Origin: Marinoscillum sp.
GTDB taxonomy: Bacteria > Bacteroidota > Bacteroidia > Cytophagales > Cyclobacteriaceae
NCBI GenBank assembly: GCA_024305105.1
Contig: JAMWZA010000001.1
Location: forward strand, 62,001 to 126,000
Direction: 5' to 3'
Length of the DNA: 64,000 bases
Positions 25,787 to 35,600 of this stretch are shown here, piece by piece (positions within the stretch are counted from its first letter, which is position 1; every line of letters begins with the position of its first letter). The position numbers and the translations under genes are program-made. The notes below the pieces were generated by a model. The model was not told where the DNA came from, did no database searches, and was given only the letters and a program-made list of their open reading frames with translations.

Positions 25787-26695
25787 ATGCTTCAAGAATT
25801 TAACCCAAAAAATGCAAACATTCAGATATGGGTGGGAAATAGCCTGGTTCCCCGACAGGACGCCAAAATATCCGTATTTGATTCTTCGGTGCAAGGTGGT
25901 GACGCGGTTTGGGAAGGCTTAAGACGCTATAAAGAAGGATTATTTTGTCTGGACAGACATCTGGACCGGATGTACGAGTCAGCCAAAGCCCTGGCGTTCA
26001 CTGAGGTTCCGGAACGCTCATTCATAAAAAGTGCCATCAAACAAACCTTAGAATCCAATGGCATGACACATGACACACACATCCGGCTTACACTAACACG
26101 CGGAGAAAAAGTGACTTCTGGAATGGATCCAAGGGTGAATCAATCAGGACCTTGTCTAATCGTCTTGGCCGAATGGAAACCTTTGGTTTACGACAATGAG
26201 AATGGCATCAAGGTTATTACCAGCACTCAGCGCAGAAACAATCCTCAGTTTCTTGATAGCAAAATACATCACAACAACCTCCTGAATAATATACTGGCAA
26301 AGATTCAGGCGAACTTTGCTGGAGTAGATGCAGCGATCCAGCTGGACCATCAGGGATTTGTAGCTGAGCTAAATGACACCAACCTGTTTATGGCTAAAGA
26401 TGGAGTACTTTACACTCCATATGCTGATGCTTGCTTACACGGCATAACCCGTGGACTGGTCTTGGAAGTAGCAGAAAAAGAACAAATCAAAGCTCAGGAG
26501 AAAAATTTGAGCCTGGTGGAATTCTACAATGCAGATGAAGTCTTCGCTACTGGCACGATGGGAGAACTAACTCCTGTCCATGAAATAGATGGTAGACCTG
26601 TTGAAAACAAAACAGGAATTAAACTCAGAGCAAGACTACAAGAGGCATTCTCTAAGCAAATTCCTGATTTATGTGAACAACTGTGCGTAATCTAG
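25787..26695 (+). CDS. Class IV PLP aminotransferase (branched-chain aminotransferase-like)
   Basis: The ATG at 25787 (MLQEFNPKNANIQIWVG) is chosen; the frame is open further upstream but that part is antisense to the GH130-like gene. The 302-residue fold-type IV enzyme has VWEGLRRYKEGLFCLDRHLDRM, the PLP lysine as Lys159 in FLDSKIHHNNLL, GFVAELNDTNLF and the ATGTMGELTPV stretch. Closest in type are D-amino-acid or branched-chain aminotransferase-like proteins, and it looks like the C-terminal half of the plant sulfotransferase/BCAT-like fusions. Its partner domain is encoded at 23035. Substrate cannot be told from sequence. Confidence 0.85.
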   Translation: MLQEFNPKNANIQIWVGNSLVPRQDAKISVFDSSVQGGDAVWEGLRRYKEGLFCLDRHLDRMYESAKALAFTEVPERSFIKSAIKQTLESNGMTHDTHIRLTLTRGEKVTSGMDPRVNQSGPCLIVLAEWKPLVYDNENGIKVITSTQRRNNPQFLDSKIHHNNLLNNILAKIQANFAGVDAAIQLDHQGFVAELNDTNLFMAKDGVLYTPYADACLHGITRGLVLEVAEKEQIKAQEKNLSLVEFYNADEVFATGTMGELTPVHEIDGRPVENKTGIKLRARLQEAFSKQIPDLCEQLCVI

Positions 26696-28152
26696 ATATT
26701 CGGTGACCACACACTGTAGCCGTTTGGAGGGCATTGGATTTTTACCCAGCCTCCACTTTGTGTGGTGGGAATCCATCCAGAATTGCCCGTAAAATCTTTT
26801 ATCTGTGTACTATTCCAGTTGGTTGGCACCCAGCGTTCTACCCAGTTGCTGGAATTGTTTATATAAACGACCAACCCAGGATTACCACCATAACCATTTC
26901 TTCTAGCAATGTATTCATCATTATCAGTATAGAGAATACTCGTATTTCCTGTGGCTTTGTTGTTATGAATCCAGATGAGGTTGTCCAATTTACTTTTGTC
27001 CAACCAGGATTCATAATCCTGATAGAATACACAAGGATACCCTTCATGAGTTAATATGTATGCATAAGCAAGCATCTTATTCCATATCTCATCAGTATCA
27101 TGGTTGGTTACAAAAGTCACTGCTTTATACGAATTACGCTTCCACATCATGTCGTCATTCAGGAGATTCAGATTACCTCCGTCAAAAGCATCGTTCATTT
27201 TATAATAGGCAGCAAAATCAAAAACAGAACTATTGGCTTCATTGGCCCACCAGTTTAAGTAATCCACATTTGAATCCCATAGTTCACCTACCGAAAAACC
27301 TCCCACGTTACTGTTCCAGGTACTGATTACCCATGGAGCAAAGCCCTTTACATAGTCGAATCTCCACCCATCGAAGCCCATCACATTCTTGTAATACTTA
27401 CCAACTGCATCAGACCGACCCCATAGCCAATCTTGCACATGTGGCACTTCATGGCACATATCTGCAAATCCACCAAATACACCTTCATCATTTCCGTGAA
27501 CCCAATTGGGGTGAAAATCATGCTGGCTTCTGGGAAATTTTCCTGAGGCCACTCCTGTGTAATCGGTATAGGTATTGGTGCCGGTATATTGATTTGCTTC
27601 TGATGCACCACCACTATTGTGATTCAACACAATGTCAGCATAAACTTCCATATTTTCAGAATGCGCCGCTGAAATCAACGACTGTAATTCTGTCTTAGAG
27701 CCAAATCGTGTTTCCACCGTTCCATTTTGATTGAAGTCCCCAAAATCATAATAGTCAGTTGGGTCATACCCCATAGAATAAGGACCGTTTTGTGCTTTGG
27801 ATACCGGTGGTAGCCAAATGGCATTGATTCCTGCACTGGACCAGGCTGCTGTTTTACTTTCCACTACCTCCCACCAGGTACCTCCTGCTGGCACGTCCCA
27901 GTAAAAACCCTGCATCATCACTCCGCCACCTGGACCGGCTGTATATCGAGCATTTGACGCGTTTGTCTGAGTAGAAAATGGCCGCCCATCATGTGTCGTA
28001 ACATCTACAACTTCGATCGCTCGTTGAGCTTCAAGGAGTTCGTTTTCACCAGACTGTTCTTCACATGACCATATCAGCGTTAAGAGCGTTAGGGCAAAAA
28101 TTGATCGCCAAAAAACGGATAGTAAATTTTTTAATTGTGTTTTCATCATCAT
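26692..28152 (-). CDS. Alpha-amylase GH13, outer-membrane or periplasmic lipoprotein
   Basis: A 486-residue endo-acting starch hydrolase. Translation probably starts at one of three consecutive ATGs at 28152-28146. The lipobox WSC puts the lipidated Cys at about residue 30. The catalytic barrel has the nucleophile Asp266 in GWRFDYVKG, the acid/base Glu290 in SVGELWD and the transition-state Asp352 in VTNHDTDE. The start MMQGFYWDVPAGG and GYDPTDYYDFGDF resemble the bacterial liquefying (GH13_5-like) or archaeal-type amylases. No CBM or sorting domain follows. It lies 79 bp after the T9SS amylase in one operon and its stop overlaps the aminotransferase end by 4 bp on the other strand. Confidence 0.92.
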   Translation of the reverse strand: MMMKTQLKNLLSVFWRSIFALTLLTLIWSCEEQSGENELLEAQRAIEVVDVTTHDGRPFSTQTNASNARYTAGPGGGVMMQGFYWDVPAGGTWWEVVESKTAAWSSAGINAIWLPPVSKAQNGPYSMGYDPTDYYDFGDFNQNGTVETRFGSKTELQSLISAAHSENMEVYADIVLNHNSGGASEANQYTGTNTYTDYTGVASGKFPRSQHDFHPNWVHGNDEGVFGGFADMCHEVPHVQDWLWGRSDAVGKYYKNVMGFDGWRFDYVKGFAPWVISTWNSNVGGFSVGELWDSNVDYLNWWANEANSSVFDFAAYYKMNDAFDGGNLNLLNDDMMWKRNSYKAVTFVTNHDTDEIWNKMLAYAYILTHEGYPCVFYQDYESWLDKSKLDNLIWIHNNKATGNTSILYTDNDEYIARRNGYGGNPGLVVYINNSSNWVERWVPTNWNSTQIKDFTGNSGWIPTTQSGGWVKIQCPPNGYSVWSPNI

Positions 28153-28231
28153 TGAAGTTTGATTTATTAATAGGAATAAATCATCATAGCGGATTAGGGC
28201 CTTATATTGCAAACAGACCACATGGCATGAA

Positions 28232-30274
28232 TTACCGGACAATAAGTTTTTTCGTAAACACCTCACCATCAACACTTAGCCGTACGATGTACATCGCTTT
28301 GGATGGTGGCAATTGGCTTGCATACAAGATCACCTGATGATCTCCAATCTCCGCTTGTTGATCTAGAACCCGAATGTTTTGTCCGGAAGCATTGAACACT
28401 TCCAGTTGTACATGTGCAGCTTCTTCCAACCGGAATGAAACACGAGCCTCTTCGAAGAATGGGTTAGGGTAAACCGACAGCTCACCTACCGTAAAAGATG
28501 CTGTTCTGGCACTTCCAGACCAACTACCATTCTGCCAATAGGCCTCTGGTCCACAGGTGTACAGGTCCGAAGTTTGGCCTCCGCCATTGTAGCTAAAAAT
28601 GACATTGGAACAATCTGACTGTATGGTAACTGCGTTCCATCCATTACCTGCACTGTTCATAACAGCACCGGGCCAGCCTCCTAACAAAGCACCATTGGCA
28701 TCCCACGCATAGCAATGTGTGTAACCTTGAGCATAAACTGTCATGGTGTTTCCCCCGCCACTAGTTGGGTCGGAAGCATACCACTGGCCATTGTAATAGT
28801 AAGGAGTACTATCACAGGTGTTTAAATCGGCAGTTTGGTTTCCACCATTGTTGCTGAAAATAACATTAGAACACTCTGCAGCAATGGTTACCTCGTTCCA
28901 ACCATTCGACCCTACGGTTAAGGCTGTCCCTGGCCAATTACCCAGTAATGGGTTTTGGTTATCATCCCAGGCATAGGCGTGGGTATAATTTTGTGAATAT
29001 ATGGTCATGGTAGACCCACCACCTCCTCCTGAGCCCTCTGCCCAGATAGCATAGTTGGTACCTGAAGCGGATAGCGTCCAGGTTCCTCCCATGCCTTCAG
29101 CAGATGGATCGCCCCAGTTGGAATAGCCCATTTTTATATATACCGTGTGGTTGTCACCATCAATTGAAGCTACATATAAGCCATTTTCACTGCGGTGAAC
29201 AGTCACTGGGCTTTGACTATGGATGCCTGCATCCTTACGGACGGCTATTAATGCTTTTATTTCGCTGGTAACACTTCCTCCCCACTCATACAAGTGACTC
29301 CAATAGACACACGGCACTCCGGGGTGTGTCAACAGGTAAGCATAAGCCTGGCCTACATTATTGCCATTCAATACGTTGTTGTTAGGATCGTAATCTGGCG
29401 TGTCATGATTCTCTATGAATGTGGTGTAGTTTTTAGGGTCCCAGCCGATTCCACCTGCAGGCGATCCCTGATAAGCCAGATACGAATAATTATTGTCCCG
29501 AATCACTCCTTTTAAAGCGTAGTAGGTAGAAAAGTCAAATGCGGTAGATCCAGTGGCGTCTATCCAGTCCTGAACAACTTGTTTGTCCTGACTCCAGTTT
29601 TCGCCAACAGAAAAAGTCGGATTGGAATGTCCATTGTAAACAGTGAAGTAGTACGGATCGAACCCATGCACAAAATCGTATCGCCAGCCATCGTAACCAA
29701 GCGATTTCAGGTTATCAAGAAAACCCTTGATATCGTTTTGGACAAACGTCTGCGTGTGGTCCACATCGCGTGCAGCAGCATATGGAGTTCCAGTATCGTA
29801 GTTACCTCTCAACCCCACAGAGCTGTAAGCAGGCTGACTCCAGACTTCATCATCAGCAGTGATTGAGTTCGTGCCCCAGGTAGGGTTAGTAAAGTCTACC
29901 CAGTTACTAGAACCAACACGGTGATTGATTACGATATCAGCAATTGCATCAATACCATGTCCATCCAGCGCTGACAACATGCTCTGATGCTCAGCAAGAG
30001 TCCCATAATTATTTGCAAAATTATTGAGCTCTCTGGGCAAATAACCCTCCAGCGAACCTGCATCACTTGGCGGTGGCAACCAAATCATATCAATGCCAGC
30101 AGCGCTCATATCCGAGGCTTTGGCCTCTACATATTCATACCAGTCTTCAGGGTAGTCGTGTGACGACTCCCAGTAGAAGCCCTGGAGTAAGACCCGATCA
30201 TCATTAGAAACCTGAGCCATCAGGAACAAGCTCAGGCCAATTAAACAAACAGTGAGTAACGTTTTTTTCATCAT
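28232..30274 (-). CDS. Secreted alpha-amylase (GH13_6-like) with two CBM26-like modules and T9SS sorting domain
   Basis: A 680-residue extracellular enzyme. The signal peptide ends near residue 20. The barrel is plant-type (QGFYWESSHDYPEDWYEYV; WLPPPSDAG; IADIVINHR), with Asp200 in GWRYDFVHG, Glu225 in SVGENWS and Asp291 in IENHDTPD. Two homologous starch-binding modules lie at about 423-500 and 511-588, each ending in a cysteine-bearing DLxTC segment after a glycine linker. The C-terminal 594-680 is a T9SS type A sorting domain (VYPNPFFEEA, KLIVR). It is divergent from the AraC-type sensor and is the first gene of the amylase operon. Two starts, 30274 or 30271, are equivalent. Confidence 0.93.
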   Translation of the reverse strand: MMKKTLLTVCLIGLSLFLMAQVSNDDRVLLQGFYWESSHDYPEDWYEYVEAKASDMSAAGIDMIWLPPPSDAGSLEGYLPRELNNFANNYGTLAEHQSMLSALDGHGIDAIADIVINHRVGSSNWVDFTNPTWGTNSITADDEVWSQPAYSSVGLRGNYDTGTPYAAARDVDHTQTFVQNDIKGFLDNLKSLGYDGWRYDFVHGFDPYYFTVYNGHSNPTFSVGENWSQDKQVVQDWIDATGSTAFDFSTYYALKGVIRDNNYSYLAYQGSPAGGIGWDPKNYTTFIENHDTPDYDPNNNVLNGNNVGQAYAYLLTHPGVPCVYWSHLYEWGGSVTSEIKALIAVRKDAGIHSQSPVTVHRSENGLYVASIDGDNHTVYIKMGYSNWGDPSAEGMGGTWTLSASGTNYAIWAEGSGGGGGSTMTIYSQNYTHAYAWDDNQNPLLGNWPGTALTVGSNGWNEVTIAAECSNVIFSNNGGNQTADLNTCDSTPYYYNGQWYASDPTSGGGNTMTVYAQGYTHCYAWDANGALLGGWPGAVMNSAGNGWNAVTIQSDCSNVIFSYNGGGQTSDLYTCGPEAYWQNGSWSGSARTASFTVGELSVYPNPFFEEARVSFRLEEAAHVQLEVFNASGQNIRVLDQQAEIGDHQVILYASQLPPSKAMYIVRLSVDGEVFTKKLIVR

Positions 30275-30423
30275 AATTTGGAATTAGGTATATCAAAAGT
30301 TTAACATGACCCTGAAATTCCACTATAAAAACACGCTGTTCGCTTCATTTTATAAATTGATACTTTAATAATTGATTGATTGTCCTATTATTAATCCTTC
30401 AGATAGTAACTTTTATTTTCGAT

Positions 30424-30444
30424 TAATTTTGTGAGATTCACAAA
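30424..30444 (+). promoter_or_regulatory. -7 box and overlapping palindrome at the CBM-AraC regulator start
   Basis: TAATTTTG at 30424-30431 fits TAnnTTTG, and the perfect palindrome TTTGTGAGATTCACAAA spans 30428-30444, covering the expected transcription start 18 bp before the GTG codon. It has the look of an autoregulatory operator. The half site TTTGTGA resembles CRP half sites but the spacing of 3 is too short for CRP. Confidence 0.5.
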
Positions 30445-30461
30445 CAACCTAACTAGCAGCG

Positions 30462-31958
30462 GTGAACAACAAGGGATTTTTATGCATTCTATTTCTTGCC
30501 ATCTGCCTATGTGGATTAGCTAAACCAATCAGTAGGTACAATACCACAATCATCATTGAGCAGGTGCCCTCCAACACCCCGCATGATGCTTCGCTCTATC
30601 TTGCAAGCAATGTAGATGGTTGGTTACCTGATTTAGAAAATCGCCAATTTGAGCGATTGGCTGATGGCACTTACCAACTGAGAATCACACATGATACTGA
30701 TACGCTTAGTTTTAAAATAACCAGAGGTAATTGGGATGCAGTGGAAGCGAGAGATAATGGCCGTGCATTGCCGAACCGGGTACACTACATCAAACACACG
30801 GGTGAAGTTGTGAGAGTATCGGTAGAAGTTTGGGAAGATATTTCCATTGGCTCGTACACCATTCACATGTTTTTCTTACTGATTATGTCTATCCAGGGGT
30901 TCTTGCTAATAATTGCAATCAACACCATTCGCAATCAAAACAAACGTGCTAATTCCATTCTTTCAATTCTACTCGTATTGATCACTATTTCACTTTTAGG
31001 TCGTGCTTCCACTTTTGACCCGGACCTCTTTACCTGGCAACCGAAGTTGATCTTTGTCCCTGAACTCATTCTGTTTACCTATGGCCCTATTTTCTACCTC
31101 TACATCCAGAAACTTCTGGTAGTAGAAAAAACCCGAAATGTCTGGATCCATTTTATCCCAGCAGTTCTACAAATTGCCATCTATATCCCGTATTTATTGA
31201 TTGATGGTCAGGTACTGATCTATCTGATCATTGACAAAGAATTATTTCCGTATTTTGCGATTTCTGGTTTTATTTCCCTACTATTCAATGGGTTTTACTG
31301 GTGGAAATGCCGTGAGCTAATGATTAGATATGCGAACCAGGATCACTTATCTGAAAAACAAAATAAGTACCTCCGCTTTCTTAATGGCGTTCTCAATATC
31401 AAAGCAGTTTATCTCACACTATGGTTCGCTGCGGCGGTTATTTTCCTAACAGGTGAAATCTTCGAAACAGACCTGCTCTACATCTCTGAAAACCTGATCG
31501 ATGTACTCTGGCTATTATTCTCACTTATAATTTTTGCTTTGGCGTTTTATGCAGTGAAGCACCCAGAAGTACTGCGTGAAAAGAAGAAATATCAGGACAA
31601 CAAAATCAATCCAAACGAAATCAATCAGGTAAAAGACAAATTACTAGAGATACTCAACAAAGACAACCTGTATTTGAGACCTGATCTAACCCTCGAGAAT
31701 GTTGCTCATATGATTCCGACAGCTACCCACACGCTCTCCAGAGTCATCAATGAACAGTTTGATCAGAACTTCACCGAATTAATCAACACCTATAGAGTCA
31801 ATGCTTTCATAGAACGTATTGAATCCAACCCCAAAGATTCCTATTTAGAAGTGGCCTTAGCGGTAGGGTTTAATTCCAAACCCACCTTTAATCGTGCTTT
31901 CAAGAAAATCAAAAAATGCACTCCCAGAGAATATTTTAAGCACAGTAAGAATACTTGA
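30462..31958 (+). CDS. Membrane AraC-type regulator with starch-binding-like ectodomain
   Basis: A 498-residue one-component sensor. The GTG at 30462 is the only start giving a signal peptide (LCILFLAICLCGLAKPIS); a nearby ATG is out of frame. Residues 25-125 form a CBM20/AMPK-glycogen-binding-like beta domain (LYLASNVDGWLPDLENRQF; DTLSFKITRGNWDAVEA). About seven membrane helices follow (130-370), then an AraC HTH domain at about 395-495 with LTLENVAHMIPTATHTLSRVIN and YLEVALAVGFNSKPTFNRAF. It is divergent from the amylase operon, 187 bp away, and so most likely senses extracellular maltodextrin and activates these genes from the inner membrane. No dimerisation or kinase domain is seen. Confidence 0.85.
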   Translation: MNNKGFLCILFLAICLCGLAKPISRYNTTIIIEQVPSNTPHDASLYLASNVDGWLPDLENRQFERLADGTYQLRITHDTDTLSFKITRGNWDAVEARDNGRALPNRVHYIKHTGEVVRVSVEVWEDISIGSYTIHMFFLLIMSIQGFLLIIAINTIRNQNKRANSILSILLVLITISLLGRASTFDPDLFTWQPKLIFVPELILFTYGPIFYLYIQKLLVVEKTRNVWIHFIPAVLQIAIYIPYLLIDGQVLIYLIIDKELFPYFAISGFISLLFNGFYWWKCRELMIRYANQDHLSEKQNKYLRFLNGVLNIKAVYLTLWFAAAVIFLTGEIFETDLLYISENLIDVLWLLFSLIIFALAFYAVKHPEVLREKKKYQDNKINPNEINQVKDKLLEILNKDNLYLRPDLTLENVAHMIPTATHTLSRVINEQFDQNFTELINTYRVNAFIERIESNPKDSYLEVALAVGFNSKPTFNRAFKKIKKCTPREYFKHSKNT

Positions 31959-31972
31959 GTATCTTCGAGTCA

Positions 31973-32671
31973 ATGATCTATTTCTACCATCCAGACATCA
32001 ACGATGGTTCATTGGAACTCCCTGAAGATGAACATCAGCACTGTAGCCGAGTACTGCGTAAATCGGCTGGTGATGAAGTAGGGATATTTGACGGTAGAGG
32101 TGGTGAATTCCATGTGCGCTTAACCGAGGTTTCGAAGAAAAAAACACAGTTTGAGATCATAGAAAGGAAAAAGATGGACCGGAAGCCTTTTTACAATCAC
32201 ATCGCTATTGCCCCAACAAAGAACACCGACCGGATCGAGTGGTTTGTGGAAAAAGCTTGTGAACTGGGAGTGGATGAGATCAGTTTTATATTGACCAAAA
32301 ACTGCGAGCGCAATAAGCTGCGAATTGATCGATTGGAGAAGAAAGCTGTCAGTGCTTTGAAACAATCAAAGAATGGTTACCTCACGAAGATCAACGAATT
32401 AATCAAGATCAAAGATTTCATTTCTAAAGCACAAGCCGACTCTAAACACATTGCTGTGGTGGAACAAGGGCTTCCCTATTATGGCACCTTGATTGAGAAA
32501 CATGCTAATATTCTAACACTCATCGGACCGGAAGGAGATTTTACAGCTCAGGAATCTGAATTAGCTGAGGCAAGTGGTTTTCAAAAAGTCAGCCTTAGCA
32601 AGAGCGTGTTAAGAACAGAAACGGCCGGCCTCATGGCCAGCCATTTTGTTAATATGGTTAATGGGTTTTAG
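31973..32671 (+). CDS. rsmE: 16S rRNA (uracil-1498-N3)-methyltransferase RsmE
   Basis: The ATG at 31973 (MIYFYHPDINDGS) is preferred to a frame start at 31955 that overlaps the AraC gene. The 232-residue SPOUT enzyme has the N-terminal PUA-like part (EDEHQHCSRVLRKSAGDEV), AIAPTKNTDRIEWFVEKACELG, the trefoil-knot SAM site TLIGPEGDFTAQE and SLSKSVLRTETAG. It methylates U1498 of 16S rRNA in the small subunit. Length is normal. It converges with the giant surface-protein gene, whose stop codon overlaps its own by 4 bp. Confidence 0.94.
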   Translation: MIYFYHPDINDGSLELPEDEHQHCSRVLRKSAGDEVGIFDGRGGEFHVRLTEVSKKKTQFEIIERKKMDRKPFYNHIAIAPTKNTDRIEWFVEKACELGVDEISFILTKNCERNKLRIDRLEKKAVSALKQSKNGYLTKINELIKIKDFISKAQADSKHIAVVEQGLPYYGTLIEKHANILTLIGPEGDFTAQESELAEASGFQKVSLSKSVLRTETAGLMASHFVNMVNGF

Positions 32672-35600
32672 TGAGCAATGAGTCTAATTACTTGTTTATT
32701 CTCTCCCTGCACCACTATTAGGTAGAACAACCCTGACCCTATTTCTTCACTAAACTCAACCTTATAGTCTGCCAAACCCAGGGACGGTTCTGATTGCTTT
32801 CGGTTCAATACCCTGCCCGAAGCATCCAACAGCACAAACTGCAAGGCGCTAAGTTCATCGCCCGTCTGAACTCGCACATTGATCTCTGGGCCTACGATTG
32901 GGTTGGGATAAACTTCTACCTTCATTCCTTGATAATAGCTATCGTTATTAGCTACCACGATACCACTGTATTCAAACTGTCCATCATAATCAACCTGGCG
33001 CAGGCGATAATAGTTAATGCCTTTGAATGGCTGCTTATCTATGAACTGGTATGAAAGCAACTCGTTTGAGTCCCCAAAGCCTTTCACAGTACCGATCGTC
33101 TCAAACTCACCATCCTTATTAATTCGCTCTACTTCAAATCGATCATTGCTCTGCTCTGAGGCTGTTTGCCAATCCAATACCACCAGGCCTTCCTTGACGG
33201 TTGCTTTAAAATCAACCAGCTCTACTGGTAATGGCACTGGTTCATTGGAACCAAGTGTCACATAATTGGTACTAAAACTCAAATCTGTATCTGATATTAT
33301 GGACCCATTTCCTGAGGACATCCCTGAATAACTCAGGTTTCCGTTTCCATAACTGTCCCATGTTTCATCGACAGCATTCCAAACCATGACTCTTAAATAC
33401 TCCCATGCGTCTTGACTTGCTCCTGCATTGGTATCTCCATCCCAATATGGTCTAACATCAGCAGTGGCTGGAGAAGCTACATCTACCTCAAACAGGTCTT
33501 GTTTGAATACTACCGAATTCGCATCGTTCACCTCATCATTCCAGGTGGTAAAATCATAGGTAGCATTCACATTCGTTATTCTGGTGGATGTGGTTGGGTT
33601 TTCACTGTGGTATTGCACTGTCCAGTCCTTAGTACCGCCATATCCCTGGGTATTACTTACCGCAAATGGCAAATAAACTGTACCATCTCCCACAGGAAAA
33701 AACTGAACATCGGTACTGGTTTCTAATCGTCTAACTAATGGACCATCTACAAAAGTACTTGCGCTAAAGCTTCCAGTAATACTACCAGTATTTAGAATGA
33801 TTAAAGAGTTATCTGCATCCGTGGTGATAATACCGCTAGTCATAACCAGGTCCTCAACTTCCACGTTATCATCTCCTGCATTGATTACGGTAAGACCTGT
33901 ACTGTTATCCACTTCCAGTGACTGAATAGCTTGAGAACCCGTAAAAGAACCATCAATGGATTGCTGAGAAGACCCATCCATAACAATAAGCGCATTGTTA
34001 AAATCGCCATCAAAAGTGGCCGTAGCATCTTTAATGATATTTCCGGCCACATTCAGCGAAGTATTGTCTCCAAGCGTCAATGAACCACCATCAAGGATCT
34101 CCAGGTTCTCGCAAATATCAAATGAGGATCCATTGGTCAGCACCTTTTCTCCATCTCCTGATAAGATCAAGCGTCTTAATCGATCAAAAGGAAGCGCAAG
34201 ATCCACACTCTGTCCAGTTGATACATTGAGTTCAAAACCTCCACCAGTGGTACAGGCTTCATCTGCTTCAAAGGAAGTGTATTCGCCAGCAGGCAGTGAA
34301 TTAGTGTTAACCAATCGAAGTGTTCCATCACCCGTTAACGTTCCTAAATTGACACCCGAACCTGAAATAGTCAAGGTAGCACCTGATTCAATGGTTACTT
34401 TTCTAAATCTCCAGAATTGGTCTGTTAAGTTCAATATAAAATCTCCTGCGACCCTTAAATCCGGTGATTCGCCTAAAGTAGGCACTGTTCCTCCTGGCGC
34501 AGTATCATACGAACTTAAATCATTAATATCACCTTGTGTGGCAGTAGCTATGGTAACATATTCCGGTACTTCATCCGGTATAGCCCCTCCACACAAAGCC
34601 GTACTGGTATTGGAAACGACCGTTATTCCGGCCGTATATGTACCGGCCAGATCATCACTGGTAAAATCCGTATAATCGCCACTGATAAGGCTAAACTCGA
34701 TAACATTATTGACCTCATCAAACTGATCAGCACTATATCCCTTGTCCCAGGTAGAGCTAGCATCTAAAAGACGTGCAGGTGCATAGTTGGTGAGATCAAG
34801 GCCAAGTGTATTGTCTACCGCTTCCAAATTATTGGTATGATAGAGCCTTATGGAGCCATCAAAATCTTCGACATTAGCTGATCTAATCAGCCAATAGAAC
34901 TGAAGGATGTTGTCAACATCAACGAAATCCGGACCAATCTGGTAGTCTTCGCCAGATTCCATAATATCCTGATCCAAAGTAAGTTCTGTATCTGAATCGA
35001 TCACTGTTACCCTCGCATAAGTCTCATCTGTTACGTTCCCCACAACATCGCCCACAGTCACTGTACTGGTAAAATTCTGTCCAGCATCGATCAGTTTGTT
35101 GGCAGTAGTTCCTGTCGCAGTTCCCGTTTCATCTGGACTGATACAAACTTCATCGCCATCATCAGGTATGCCTCCGGCAATATCCTCAATCGGCTTGATA
35201 GTGATCTGATTATCATCCCCAGTGGAACCTGAAAGGTCGGTTACATTTACTTCCGCCGGAGTGTAGTAATTGAGTCCGATTGGGTATAAGTAAGACCCGG
35301 TAAATGAGTCACTGAATAACTTCCGAACTCCATTATCTGTAATACTCGCATTAACGGTAACCATGCTATTGGTATTGAAGTCTGATCTGGAGGTTCCGCC
35401 ACTACCATTTTCAAAAATGGCATCTTCATTCATGATCAAAAGATTACCTCCGATATTGAATACACCAGAACTTAGAATAATCTTATCATTAACTAGGAAG
35501 GTTTTACCATCTCCTGATATTTCTACACCATTCGAATTATCTACGGTCAACACACCAAATTCCCCTGAATCTACTGATGTGTCAAGATTTTGAGCGTCTC

